A stretch of DNA of 7,075 nt, taken from positions 1 through 7,075 of the forward strand of contig JAYWGJ010000167.1 in assembly GCA_043778315.1 (NCBI GenBank), written 5' to 3'. The notes beneath the pieces were generated by a model. It was not told the origin of the DNA and searched no databases. It was given only the letters and a program-made list of their open reading frames with translations. Shown piece after piece: positions 1 to 5,983 of this stretch. This DNA is from JBEEMU01 sp043778315. Its GTDB lineage: Bacteria; Bacteroidota; Bacteroidia; Chitinophagales; Saprospiraceae. Numbering within the stretch: the first letter of the stretch is position 1; each line of letters begins with the position of its first letter. Both the position numbers and the translations under genes were made by a program.

Positions 1-2
1 TG

Positions 3-103
3 ATTATTTATCTACACTCAAAAAATAGATTAAACCTTCGCAGGCTACGTTTTAACTATTTTTTTTCGTTCCCGATAATCACAACTAATTTAAAACATAG
101 ACT
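3..103 (+). repeat. Repeat copy R1, ~101 bp, directly upstream of pyrB
   Basis: This stretch matches 3655-3756 almost base for base in the same orientation. By hand alignment there are about 14 mismatches and one 1-base gap over ~102 columns. Shared blocks include TTCCCGATAATCAC, TAATTTAAAACATA and CTACGTTTTAACTATTTTT. The first half holds an imperfect inverted repeat, AAAAAATAGATTAAAC against GTTTTAACTATTTTTT (14 of 16 pairs), ending in a T-run, so it could fold into an A/T-rich hairpin. The copy stops one base before the pyrB start codon, so it forms the entire visible pyrB leader. No TAnnTTTG promoter is visible in it. It is probably a dispersed non-coding repeat; its function is unknown. 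Confidence 0.85.
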
Positions 104-104
104 C

Positions 105-1016
105 ATGAATAAGCATTTATTAGGTATAAAAGACCTCTCCGAAGCCGATATTTATGCTATATTGGAACAAGCGGAGTACTTTAAAGGCGTACTCAATCGG
201 CAGATACGCCGAGTGCCGAGTCTGCGTGATTTCACGATAGCGAATTTGTTTTTTGAGAACTCGACACGCACGCGCACCTCTTTCGAGCTTGCCGAAAAAC
301 GCCTTTCTGCCGACACCGTCAATTTTTCTGCCTCCGCTTCCTCTGTCACAAAAGGCGAAACTTTATTAGACACCGTCAATAATATATTGGCGATGAAAAT
401 AGATATGGTGGTGATGCGTCACCCTGCGCCTGGTGCGTGCGTTTTTTTGAGTAAACACATCAACGCGAATATCATCAACGCGGGCGACGGCACGCACGAA
501 CACCCGACGCAAGCCTTGCTCGACGCGTTCTCGATGCGCGAGCAAATAGGCGACCTTGCAGGCAAAAAAATTGCGATTATTGGCGATACCTTACACTCCC
601 GCGTCGCATTGAGTAATATACTGTGTCTCAATAAGTTAGGTGCGAAAGTGCGCGTCTGCGGTCCGCCTACCTTGATACCAAAACACATCGCCGCGCTCGG
701 CGTAGAAGTGTCTTACGACGTGCGCGAAACCTTAGCGTGGTGCGATGTAGCGAACGTGCTACGCATACAATTGGAGCGACAAGACATTCAGTATTTACCT
801 ACGCTCCGCGAATACGCGCAGTTTTTCGGCATCAATAAAGCCTTATTGGATAGCTTAGACAAAAAAATTGTCATCATGCACCCCGGTCCTATCAATCGCG
901 GCGTTGAACTCACGTCCGACGTGGCGGACAGCGAGCATTCCATCATTTTGCAGCAGGTAGAAAACGGCGTTGCGGTGCGTATGGCGGTCATGTATTTGTT
1001 GGCAGGAAAGCGGTGA
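105..1016 (+). CDS. pyrB: Aspartate carbamoyltransferase catalytic subunit
   Basis: The enzyme condenses carbamoyl phosphate with L-aspartate to form N-carbamoyl-aspartate, the committed step of de novo pyrimidine synthesis, in the cytoplasm. At 303 aa it is close to the usual length of the catalytic chain (E. coli about 310). The N-terminal carbamoyl-phosphate domain carries the signature STRTRTSFE at residues 53-61 and the S79/K83-G-E-T loop, which completes the active site of the neighbouring subunit. HPTQALLD lies at 133-140 and the aspartate-domain motif HPGPINRG at 259-266. All key motifs are intact, so it should be active. No pyrI regulatory-chain gene follows. The start is the only sensible ATG, and no Shine-Dalgarno motif precedes it. 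Repeat R1 abuts the start, and no clear promoter lies in the 104 bases available, so the gene may be transcribed from further upstream. Codon use is G/C-rich in places (line 481-540 has about 70% G+C), in sharp contrast to the next gene. Confidence 0.97.
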   Translation: MNKHLLGIKDLSEADIYAILEQAEYFKGVLNRQIRRVPSLRDFTIANLFFENSTRTRTSFELAEKRLSADTVNFSASASSVTKGETLLDTVNNILAMKIDMVVMRHPAPGACVFLSKHINANIINAGDGTHEHPTQALLDAFSMREQIGDLAGKKIAIIGDTLHSRVALSNILCLNKLGAKVRVCGPPTLIPKHIAALGVEVSYDVRETLAWCDVANVLRIQLERQDIQYLPTLREYAQFFGINKALLDSLDKKIVIMHPGPINRGVELTSDVADSEHSIILQQVENGVAVRMAVMYLLAGKR

Positions 1017-1040
1017 GGTTGGATTAGAATTGTAGGTAAT

Positions 1041-1074
1041 TTTGTTTTTTATTTCAAAAAATAGCTTAACTTTG
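1041..1074 (+). promoter_or_regulatory. Bacteroidota-type promoter for the 489-aa gene
   Basis: TTTG at 1041-1044 is followed after 22 nt by TAACTTTG at 1067-1074. This fits the Bacteroidota -33/-7 consensus (TTTG, about 19-21 nt, TAnnTTTG), with a slightly long spacer. Transcription would begin near 1080, giving a leader of about 65 nt before the ATG at 1147. The segment CAAAAAATAGCTTAAC at 1055-1070 between and into the boxes resembles the first arm of repeats R1/R2. Confidence 0.6.
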
Positions 1075-1146
1075 TGGTGTACGGCGATGGTGCGCGTATG
1101 TGAACGGGGTTGGGCTGTAAATTCTCGGGTATAGAAATCCGAAAAA

Positions 1147-2616
1147 ATGAAATCTAATAAAAAAGAAAAAATGAATGAAAAAATAACTCGTCCTCAAAAA
1201 TTCACAGAATATTTTGGTTTGAAAATTGAGCAAGAGGAGCTTAATTTTTTAGACATTTATGCTCACCAAGATATTGCTCTTTTTTTAGATCCATTTGGAA
1301 TTTCTGCCATGGAATCAAAATGGTCAAAAGAATGTGAAAATCAAATAGCAACTTACTTTCAATATTTATTAGACAGTATAAAAGTTGGGAATAAACAAAC
1401 TATAAAGAAACTTCTAGGTGCTTTACATGAAGTAAATGAAGTTGGACTTGGCTACTCTCAAAATGGCACTGCTGGAAGAGGTGTTGGGCTAAAACAAGCG
1501 GCAGAAATTCAAGCCGCATTTGAAACAAGTCAAGCCGCTATTTCAGGAGATATAAAAGATATTGCTGATTGTGCTTTACTAATCCCAGGAATAAATAGAG
1601 ATAAAATATCAGATATAACTTCCAACATTTTAAAAAAACAACTGATTGAATTTACAAAAGAACAATGTGATTTTTATTCTATACCAACTAAAAAAGTTCC
1701 AGTACTTGCATTCGATTTTGAGATGCTAAGTTTTAAAAGCTATTTTGATTTTTTACCTGTTGTAAATGGAAATCCAAAAATTCTTTTACCAATACATAGT
1801 GTTAGACAAGACCCTGAATTAAGTAAAGATAAGTATTACAGAAATTTTGTGCTTGAATTTCTTAGAGCAGAACACTCACACGCTGGTGACTCATTATCAT
1901 ATGTTTTGAAAAATGGAACAATTAAAGTTAAAATAGCGGATTTAAAGGCAAAATATCCAATAGGAACAGATTTTTTATATGATTTCACCAAGAAAAATCC
2001 GAAAATTTTAGAAAAATATAAAGATGAATTAAGAAGAACGGCGTTGAAAGGTGAAAAGACAAATCTTGAAACTAAAAGAAGAGTGCTGACATTAAGTGAA
2101 AGAATTGAAATTCTGAAAAAAGTACAACATGGAACGCGTGAAGCAACTAATTTTCATAAAATTACTTTTGACAATTTAATTGAAATTTTTGGCAACCGTC
2201 TGTATGACCCAAAAGGAGAGGTAAAAATAAATGATGGAAGAAAAAGAATAGATATCGTTTTTAATAACAATAACAAGGGTTTTTTCCATCAAATAAATAA
2301 TCTAAATAAAATATACTGTCCAAAAATATTTGTGGAATGTAAAAACTATGGAAAGGAGATAGGAAACCCAGAAATCGACCAACTACAAACAAGATTTAGT
2401 AAACAAAGAGGAATGTTTGGAATTCTAATTTGCAGAACAATTGAGAATAAAGAAAAAATGATTAAACGTTGTAAAGATGTTTTACACGATAGAGAAGGAT
2501 ATATAATTGTACTTGAGGATAACGATATTGAAGCTCTTTTAAAATTAAAAGACCAGAATAGTGAAGAAAAAATCGACCAATTTATGAATCAAAAATTAGA
2601 TGAAATAATTATGTAA
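1147..2616 (+). CDS. Unknown protein with C-terminal PD-(D/E)XK nuclease domain
   Basis: This 489-aa soluble protein has no signal peptide or membrane segment. I do not recognise a named family. Residues ~15-290 form an uncharacterised region with conserved-looking blocks: LFLDPFGI at 45-52, LGYSQNGTAGRGVG at 101-114 and PGINRDKISDITSN at 147-160. From memory, similar blocks occur in hypothetical proteins of other bacteria; I could not check this. The C-terminus (~340-475) looks like a PD-(D/E)XK nuclease of the restriction-endonuclease-like fold: RIDIV with D369, then VECKNYG with E397-C-K399, then EIDQLQTRF at 409-417, followed by a strand GILICR. The spacing and the post-catalytic helix fit this fold. 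A second in-frame ATG at 1171 (residue 9) could be the true start; neither has a Shine-Dalgarno motif. The gene is very AT-rich (line 1201-1260 has 27% G+C), unlike pyrB, which suggests recent transfer. A single-gene defence or DNA-processing enzyme is plausible but unproven. Confidence 0.85.
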   Translation: MKSNKKEKMNEKITRPQKFTEYFGLKIEQEELNFLDIYAHQDIALFLDPFGISAMESKWSKECENQIATYFQYLLDSIKVGNKQTIKKLLGALHEVNEVGLGYSQNGTAGRGVGLKQAAEIQAAFETSQAAISGDIKDIADCALLIPGINRDKISDITSNILKKQLIEFTKEQCDFYSIPTKKVPVLAFDFEMLSFKSYFDFLPVVNGNPKILLPIHSVRQDPELSKDKYYRNFVLEFLRAEHSHAGDSLSYVLKNGTIKVKIADLKAKYPIGTDFLYDFTKKNPKILEKYKDELRRTALKGEKTNLETKRRVLTLSERIEILKKVQHGTREATNFHKITFDNLIEIFGNRLYDPKGEVKINDGRKRIDIVFNNNNKGFFHQINNLNKIYCPKIFVECKNYGKEIGNPEIDQLQTRFSKQRGMFGILICRTIENKEKMIKRCKDVLHDREGYIIVLEDNDIEALLKLKDQNSEEKIDQFMNQKLDEIIM

Positions 2617-2759
2617 AGAGCTAATACGGAACGTTTGCTTTTGTACAAGCGCAATAGGTGTAATCACCATTAACTTTTTGTTCTTCACTGTACTTCTGTT
2701 TCGCGCTTAACAAGCAATTTCCCCAAAACTCCACTTCAACTACAATTTTTCATTTGACC

Positions 2760-3065
2760 ATGAATACAATCAAAATCAATGTAAACAAGCAAATGGACGG
2801 CTACTCGTTTAGTATCACGCCATCGATTCGTGATTTTATCAAAAAACTTTTTCCGAACGCCCACCCTGCCAATAATATTTTCGTTGGGTACGACACAAAA
2901 AGCGATTTTGAGGCTTATGCTGTTAAGCTCGATAGCTATATTTATCCTGCCTTATTGGGTGTGGAGCAGGCAAGCGATTTGAATGAATTGGGCGAAATTC
3001 AATTTATTGATACGCAAACTGGAAACATTATACATAAATTAATACCGCGTGACGAAAAAATTTAA
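2760..3065 (+). CDS. Small unknown protein overlapping the next gene
   Basis: This 101-aa protein begins MNTIKINVNKQMDGYSF and ends IPRDEKI. It has no signal peptide, membrane helix or motif that I recognise. The chain looks like a compact mixed alpha/beta fold, with a basic N-terminal third and an acidic middle (SDFEAYAVKLDSY, SDLNELGE). I chose the ATG at 2760; an in-frame TTG at 2754 would add two residues. No Shine-Dalgarno motif is present. It lies 143 nt after the 489-aa gene, and its last 17 bases overlap the start of the PD-(D/E)XK gene at 3049, so the two are almost certainly co-transcribed and probably translationally coupled. That arrangement suggests a partner of the downstream nuclease-like protein, for example an adaptor or inhibitor, but this rests on position only. 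Base composition (about 42% G+C in line 2881-2940) lies between that of pyrB and of the preceding gene. Confidence 0.75.
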   Translation: MNTIKINVNKQMDGYSFSITPSIRDFIKKLFPNAHPANNIFVGYDTKSDFEAYAVKLDSYIYPALLGVEQASDLNELGEIQFIDTQTGNIIHKLIPRDEKI

Positions 3066-3525
3066 TCAATATTTAGGTAAGGCGGGACACCTAAATGTGA
3101 TGTCCGAGTTTTTGATGCTTGGTTGGAATGTTGCGATTCCTAAGGTTGATATTGGAGATGATATCTTTGTTGTTCAAGACGATAATGGTACTTTAAGGCG
3201 GGTTCAGGTCAAAACCTCGACTTCAACAGCCCGAAAAGATGGTTTTAGCGGACAATTCAGCGTGTCTGTAAAAAATCTTCGTAACGTTTCTAATATTTTA
3301 GTTCACTATATCTTTCTTGTTAGATACAACGATGAATGGACAAAACCTGTTATAATTAGGCAGGACTATTTGCTCGATCATTTTGAAAATAATAAGGTTG
3401 GTTCTGAAGCCAAAGGTAATATCACATTTTACTTTTCTTATACCAACGGGAAAGTTGAATGCGCTGGGCAATCGTTCACGAAGTACATCAAAGATTTTAC
3501 CGACTTTCCAAAAATAGAACACTAA
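3049..3525 (+). CDS. PD-(D/E)XK nuclease-like protein, 158 aa
   Basis: This small soluble protein has the arrangement of the restriction-endonuclease-like superfamily: a helix with E20 (GKAGHLNVMSEFLMLGWNV, 10-28), IGDDIFVV with D37/D38 (35-42), then RVQVKTS with Q53-V-K55 (51-57). A QxK in place of (D/E)xK is known in Mrr-like and other members. From memory, stand-alone proteins with 'GxN VAIPEVDxGDDIFVV...VQVKT' are common hypothetical genes in diverse bacteria; I could not verify this. The GTG start at 3049 keeps the conserved helix. The next ATG (residue 18, 3100) would cut through it, so GTG is preferred. The start lies inside the end of the 101-aa gene (17-base overlap), in the +1 frame relative to it. 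It could be an active DNase, a DNA-repair enzyme or a catalytically altered DNA-binding protein; the substrate is unknown. A strong terminator follows 46 nt after the stop. Confidence 0.82.
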   Translation: MTKKFNQYLGKAGHLNVMSEFLMLGWNVAIPKVDIGDDIFVVQDDNGTLRRVQVKTSTSTARKDGFSGQFSVSVKNLRNVSNILVHYIFLVRYNDEWTKPVIIRQDYLLDHFENNKVGSEAKGNITFYFSYTNGKVECAGQSFTKYIKDFTDFPKIEH

Positions 3526-3571
3526 AGAGAAGCAAGCCGCAAAATCTCCCAATTCCATTTTTAATAAAACT

Positions 3572-3614
3572 AAAAAAAAGCCACTCCCTCCCAACGGAAC
3601 GAGCGGCTTTTTTT
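3572..3614. terminator. Bidirectional intrinsic terminator
   Basis: Eight A bases, then AGCCACTC (3579-3586), a 14-nt loop, GAGCGGCT (3601-3608) and a T-run to 3614. The stem has one A/C mismatch and is extended by the A-run pairing with the T-run. It lies between convergent genes, ending the 3049-3525 transcript and, on the other strand, able to end the acyl-CoA dehydrogenase transcript. On the minus strand the mismatch becomes a tolerable G-T pair. Confidence 0.85.
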
Positions 3615-3654
3615 CATAGAATTAACTGTAAATAGCTGAAATAAATTAGTTGTT

Positions 3655-3756
3655 ATTATTTCTCTACACTTGAAAAATAGCTTAAACCTACGCTTTGCTA
3701 CGTTTTAACTATTTTTCGGCGTTCCCGATAATCACGCCTAATTTAAAACATATACT
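3655..3756 (+). repeat. Repeat copy R2, ~102 bp
   Basis: This is the second copy of the R1 repeat, in the same orientation, between the terminator and the 3' end of the acyl-CoA dehydrogenase gene; it ends six bases before that gene's stop codon. It contains the imperfect inverted repeat GAAAAATAGCTTAAACC against GTTTTAACTATTTTTC around a short loop. The palindrome arms differ from R1 at a few positions, but the pairing potential is kept. It lies downstream of both flanking genes, so it is not a promoter for either. A weak two-way terminator or a dispersed palindromic repeat are the likeliest readings. Confidence 0.85.
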
Positions 3757-3762
3757 TATTTC

Positions 3763-5571
3763 TTAAAAACAATAATTATTTGCTTTCAGCAATTCGGCAG
3801 CCAATATGCGGCGCGCCGTTTTCACGTTTTGCGGCGGATATTTCGTAAAACGCTTCACGCCCATCAGCATCATGCGTAGTCCGTCGCCGTCGGCGAACGA
3901 AGCGAGCGCGTCGGTTGCCCATTTGTTGATGCGGTCTTGCGCGTCGTGAAACTGCACGTTGAGCATCGCTTGATACACTTCGGCGGCAAACGGCATATTT
4001 CCGCTCGCGCTGATTTTTTCTATGCGTAGCAACAACGACTCCGTATTGAATACATCTATGGCAATATCTGCTATATTCATCAAAATCTCCTGCTCTTGTT
4101 TGAGGTCGATTTTGCCGTCCATCTGCGATTTTGCTGCCCCGCCCGCTACCATCAAAGTAATTTTTTTGAGGTCGGATAAGGCTTTTCGCTCTGCCGCAAA
4201 TGGCGTGCTATCGCTGCTGCTGCCAAATGCAGGCGGCGAAGTGAGTTCTTTTTGCACTGCCCAAGCCGGTCCGATTAAGTCCAATTTGCCTTGCATCGCC
4301 CGTTTCAAAATCATATCGACCATCAACATACGGTTGATTTCGTTCGTGCCTTCAAAAATACGATTGATGCGCGAATCGCGGTAGTCTCGCGCTGCCGAGT
4401 ACTCCTCCGAAAACCCGTTGCCGCCGTGTATCTGCACGGTTTCATCTACCACATAGTCCAAAACTTCGGAGCTGTAAACTTTGAGGAGCGCGCACTCTAC
4501 GGCGTACTCTTCTGCCGCCTCGAGCAAGGCTTGACCGTAAGGCAAACCAGCCGCCAAGCCTTCTTGTCCGCGCAAACGCATCATTTGCGACACGCGATAT
4601 TGCGCCGACTCCAATACAAAACTGCGCAAGGCTTGCTCGCCCAATTTGTGTTGTATGGCACCGAAAGTGCCAATCGATACCTTAAATTGATGGCGTTCGT
4701 TCGCATATTTTACCGCTTTCGCGACGTTATATTTCGCTGCGCCAAGACACAAAATGCCTAATTTGAAACGACCGACGTTCAGTACATTAAAGGCAATTAA
4801 ATGCCCTTTGCCGATGTCGCCCAACACGTTATCTACGGGAACTTTTACGTTCTCGAAAAATACCTGACGGGTAGAAGAGCCTTTGATGCCCATTTTGTCC
4901 TCTTCCGCACCGAGCGTTAAGCCTTCGGAGTCGCGGTCGACGATAAAACCTGTGAATTTTTCGCCATTAATTTTAGCAAAAACGATAAATACGTCGGCAA
5001 AGCCAGCGTTCGTAATCCACATTTTTTGTCCTGTGATAAGGTAATGCGTACCGTCTGCGCTGAGGTCGGCGCGTGTTTTTGCGGCTAACGCATCGCTACC
5101 GCTCCCAGGTTCGGTGAGGCAATACGACGCTTTGAGCGTCCCCGCGCCTAAGCCAGGCAGGTATTTCAGCTTTTGCGCCTCCGTGCCGTAGTACAAAATC
5201 GGCAACATTCCGATACCCGTATGCGCCGCGTAAGACACCGACGGGCTGCCGCTCGAGCCTATTTCTTCCGCCATCAGCGTATTCGTATTAAAATCCATCG
5301 CCGAGCCGCCGTAAGCCTCGGGTATGTGCGAGCTGAGCAAACCGAGTTCGCCCATACGCTCTACCAAATGCCGCCCGATGCCGTCTTTTTGCTTCTCTAT
5401 CTGACTAATATTCGGTCTGATTTCGGTATCGACAAAGTCGCGCACCGCGTCGCGCATCATCACCTGCTCCTCGTCAAACTCTTCGGGGATAAAAACATCT
5501 GCCGCCTCCGAGTCTTTTATCAAAAACTCTCCGCCGCGCAAAGCGAGTTTCGCCGCTATTAAAGTATCCAT
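3763..5571 (-). CDS. Acyl-CoA dehydrogenase, long (VLCAD/ACAD9-like) form
   Basis: This FAD-dependent enzyme performs the first oxidation step of fatty-acid beta-oxidation, converting acyl-CoA to trans-2-enoyl-CoA and passing electrons to ETF. At 602 aa it is longer than the common ~380-aa type. Residues ~35-150 form the N-terminal helical domain, YCLTEPGSGSDA (150-161) and KMWITNAG (183-190) belong to the middle beta domain that holds the flavin, and VQIHGGNGFSEEY (379-391) and RIFEGTNEINR (404-414) lie in the C-terminal helical domain. E407 in FEGTNE is at the position of the catalytic base in VLCAD-type enzymes. Residues ~420-602 form the extra C-terminal region typical of this class. The substrate chain length cannot be read from sequence, and no fad partner genes are in the window. 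The start at 5571 has no Shine-Dalgarno motif. The terminator at 3572-3614 probably ends the transcript. Codon use is host-like. Confidence 0.95.
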   Translation of the reverse strand: MDTLIAAKLALRGGEFLIKDSEAADVFIPEEFDEEQVMMRDAVRDFVDTEIRPNISQIEKQKDGIGRHLVERMGELGLLSSHIPEAYGGSAMDFNTNTLMAEEIGSSGSPSVSYAAHTGIGMLPILYYGTEAQKLKYLPGLGAGTLKASYCLTEPGSGSDALAAKTRADLSADGTHYLITGQKMWITNAGFADVFIVFAKINGEKFTGFIVDRDSEGLTLGAEEDKMGIKGSSTRQVFFENVKVPVDNVLGDIGKGHLIAFNVLNVGRFKLGILCLGAAKYNVAKAVKYANERHQFKVSIGTFGAIQHKLGEQALRSFVLESAQYRVSQMMRLRGQEGLAAGLPYGQALLEAAEEYAVECALLKVYSSEVLDYVVDETVQIHGGNGFSEEYSAARDYRDSRINRIFEGTNEINRMLMVDMILKRAMQGKLDLIGPAWAVQKELTSPPAFGSSSDSTPFAAERKALSDLKKITLMVAGGAAKSQMDGKIDLKQEQEILMNIADIAIDVFNTESLLLRIEKISASGNMPFAAEVYQAMLNVQFHDAQDRINKWATDALASFADGDGLRMMLMGVKRFTKYPPQNVKTARRILAAELLKANNYCF

Positions 5572-5589
5572 ATTATTACGATTTTATTG

Positions 5590-5630
5590 ATTATGAAATT
5601 GAATTATTGAAATTAAATTGTTGAAATTAA
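5590..5630. repeat. Three tandem ~14-bp A/T repeats in the dehydrogenase leader
   Basis: The units are ATTATGAAATTGA (5590-5602), ATTATTGAAATTAA (5603-5616) and ATTGTTGAAATTAA (5617-5630). They lie 19-59 nt upstream of the dehydrogenase start codon, within its 5' leader. They could be binding sites or simple replication slippage products; nothing in the sequence decides between these. Confidence 0.6.
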
Positions 5631-5669
5631 AATGATTAACTAATGTTGTACGCATCAGTTATTTTGTAA

Positions 5670-5677
5670 TAAAGTTA
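5670..5677 (-). promoter_or_regulatory. Weak candidate -7 box for the dehydrogenase
   Basis: On the minus strand this reads TAACTTTA, one base off TAnnTTTG, about 100 nt upstream of the start codon at 5571. No matching TTTG or TTG box is found at the expected distance, so support is thin. The better leftward promoter at 5984-6015 is the main alternative. Confidence 0.25.
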
Positions 5678-5694
5678 GGTGCTATTTTCTTTCG

Positions 5695-5943
5695 ATGATG
5701 AAAAACAAAGTCGATAGCTTAGGGGTGGGCGACCGACCTATTAGAATTGTCGGCGAAAACGGAGCATAAAAAGGTGATAAACAGCGCACTGTTCGAAGCG
5801 CGACCATTTGGGAGCTGCAAGTTTGGGCTGTGTTTCCTTTTTCTGCGAAGAGTAGCCTGACAAGTCTAATAAGTCTTGATTTTTTGGTTCTTTTTTATCA
5901 AGAAAAAAGAACAAGAGAAATAAGTAGCCCGTTTGCGTAACAT
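5695..5943. repeat. Dispersed-type sequence open on both strands, one stop each
   Basis: This stretch is GC-richer than its flanks. Rightward from ATG 5695 it reads MMKNKVDSLGVGDRPIRI, has a single in-frame TAA at 5767-5769, and then stays open to TAA 5938-5940. Leftward, in exactly antiparallel codons, it runs from ATG 5943 to TAA at 5719, with one in-frame TAG (5866-5868); it includes NLQLPNGRASNSALF. From memory, near-identical short predicted proteins and the nearby TTTTTTGGTTC...ATCAAG string turn up scattered in Bacteroidota genomes, which would make this a copy of a widespread intergenic repeat rather than a gene. I could not check this. Neither frame resembles a known domain. The leftward frame has a well-formed promoter about 40 nt upstream of its ATG, so the element is probably transcribed. 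The leftward stop could be one C-to-T change (CAG to TAG). Confidence 0.5.
5887..5912. other. Perfect 10-bp hairpin with competing pairing
   Basis: GTTCTTTTTT (5887-5896) and AAAAAAGAAC (5903-5912) are perfect inverted repeats around the loop ATCAAG. The loop itself is complementary to CTTGAT at 5875-5880, so a kissing or alternative pairing can form. Since it is palindromic, both strands can fold it. It could act as a terminator-like or RNA-processing element, although no long T-run follows the stem on either strand. Confidence 0.7.
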
Positions 5944-5968
5944 CTGAGTATTATTATAATCGCCTTCC

Positions 5969-5982
5969 AGCGAAAATTCGCT
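5969..5982. promoter_or_regulatory. Palindrome at the leftward start site
   Basis: AGCGAA (5969-5974) and TTCGCT (5977-5982) form a perfect 6+6 dyad separated by two A bases. It overlaps the predicted start point of the leftward promoter at 5984-6015, a position suited to an operator. No regulator is visible to pair with it. Confidence 0.35.
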
Positions 5983-5983
5983 A

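Noticed and set aside
152..991. Minus-strand open frames within pyrB
   Set aside because: They are antisense to a complete, motif-bearing enzyme and have no independent start signals.
2617..2759. Possible integron attC site or terminator around GCTTTTGTACAAGC and GGTGTAATCACC
   Set aside because: The inverted repeats are only 4 bp long, there is no T-run, and no attC core-site pairing is found.
3..3756. R1 and R2 as attachment sites of an integrated mobile element
   Set aside because: No integrase, transposase or tRNA gene is present, and the interval would carry pyrB, a housekeeping gene. The repeats are more likely copies of a dispersed element.
3763..5571. Several long open frames on the plus strand across this interval (for example 4291-4761 and 5173-5562)
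   Set aside because: They lie antisense to the intact dehydrogenase, have arginine/histidine-rich composition typical of antisense reading of G/C-rich codons, and show no domain.
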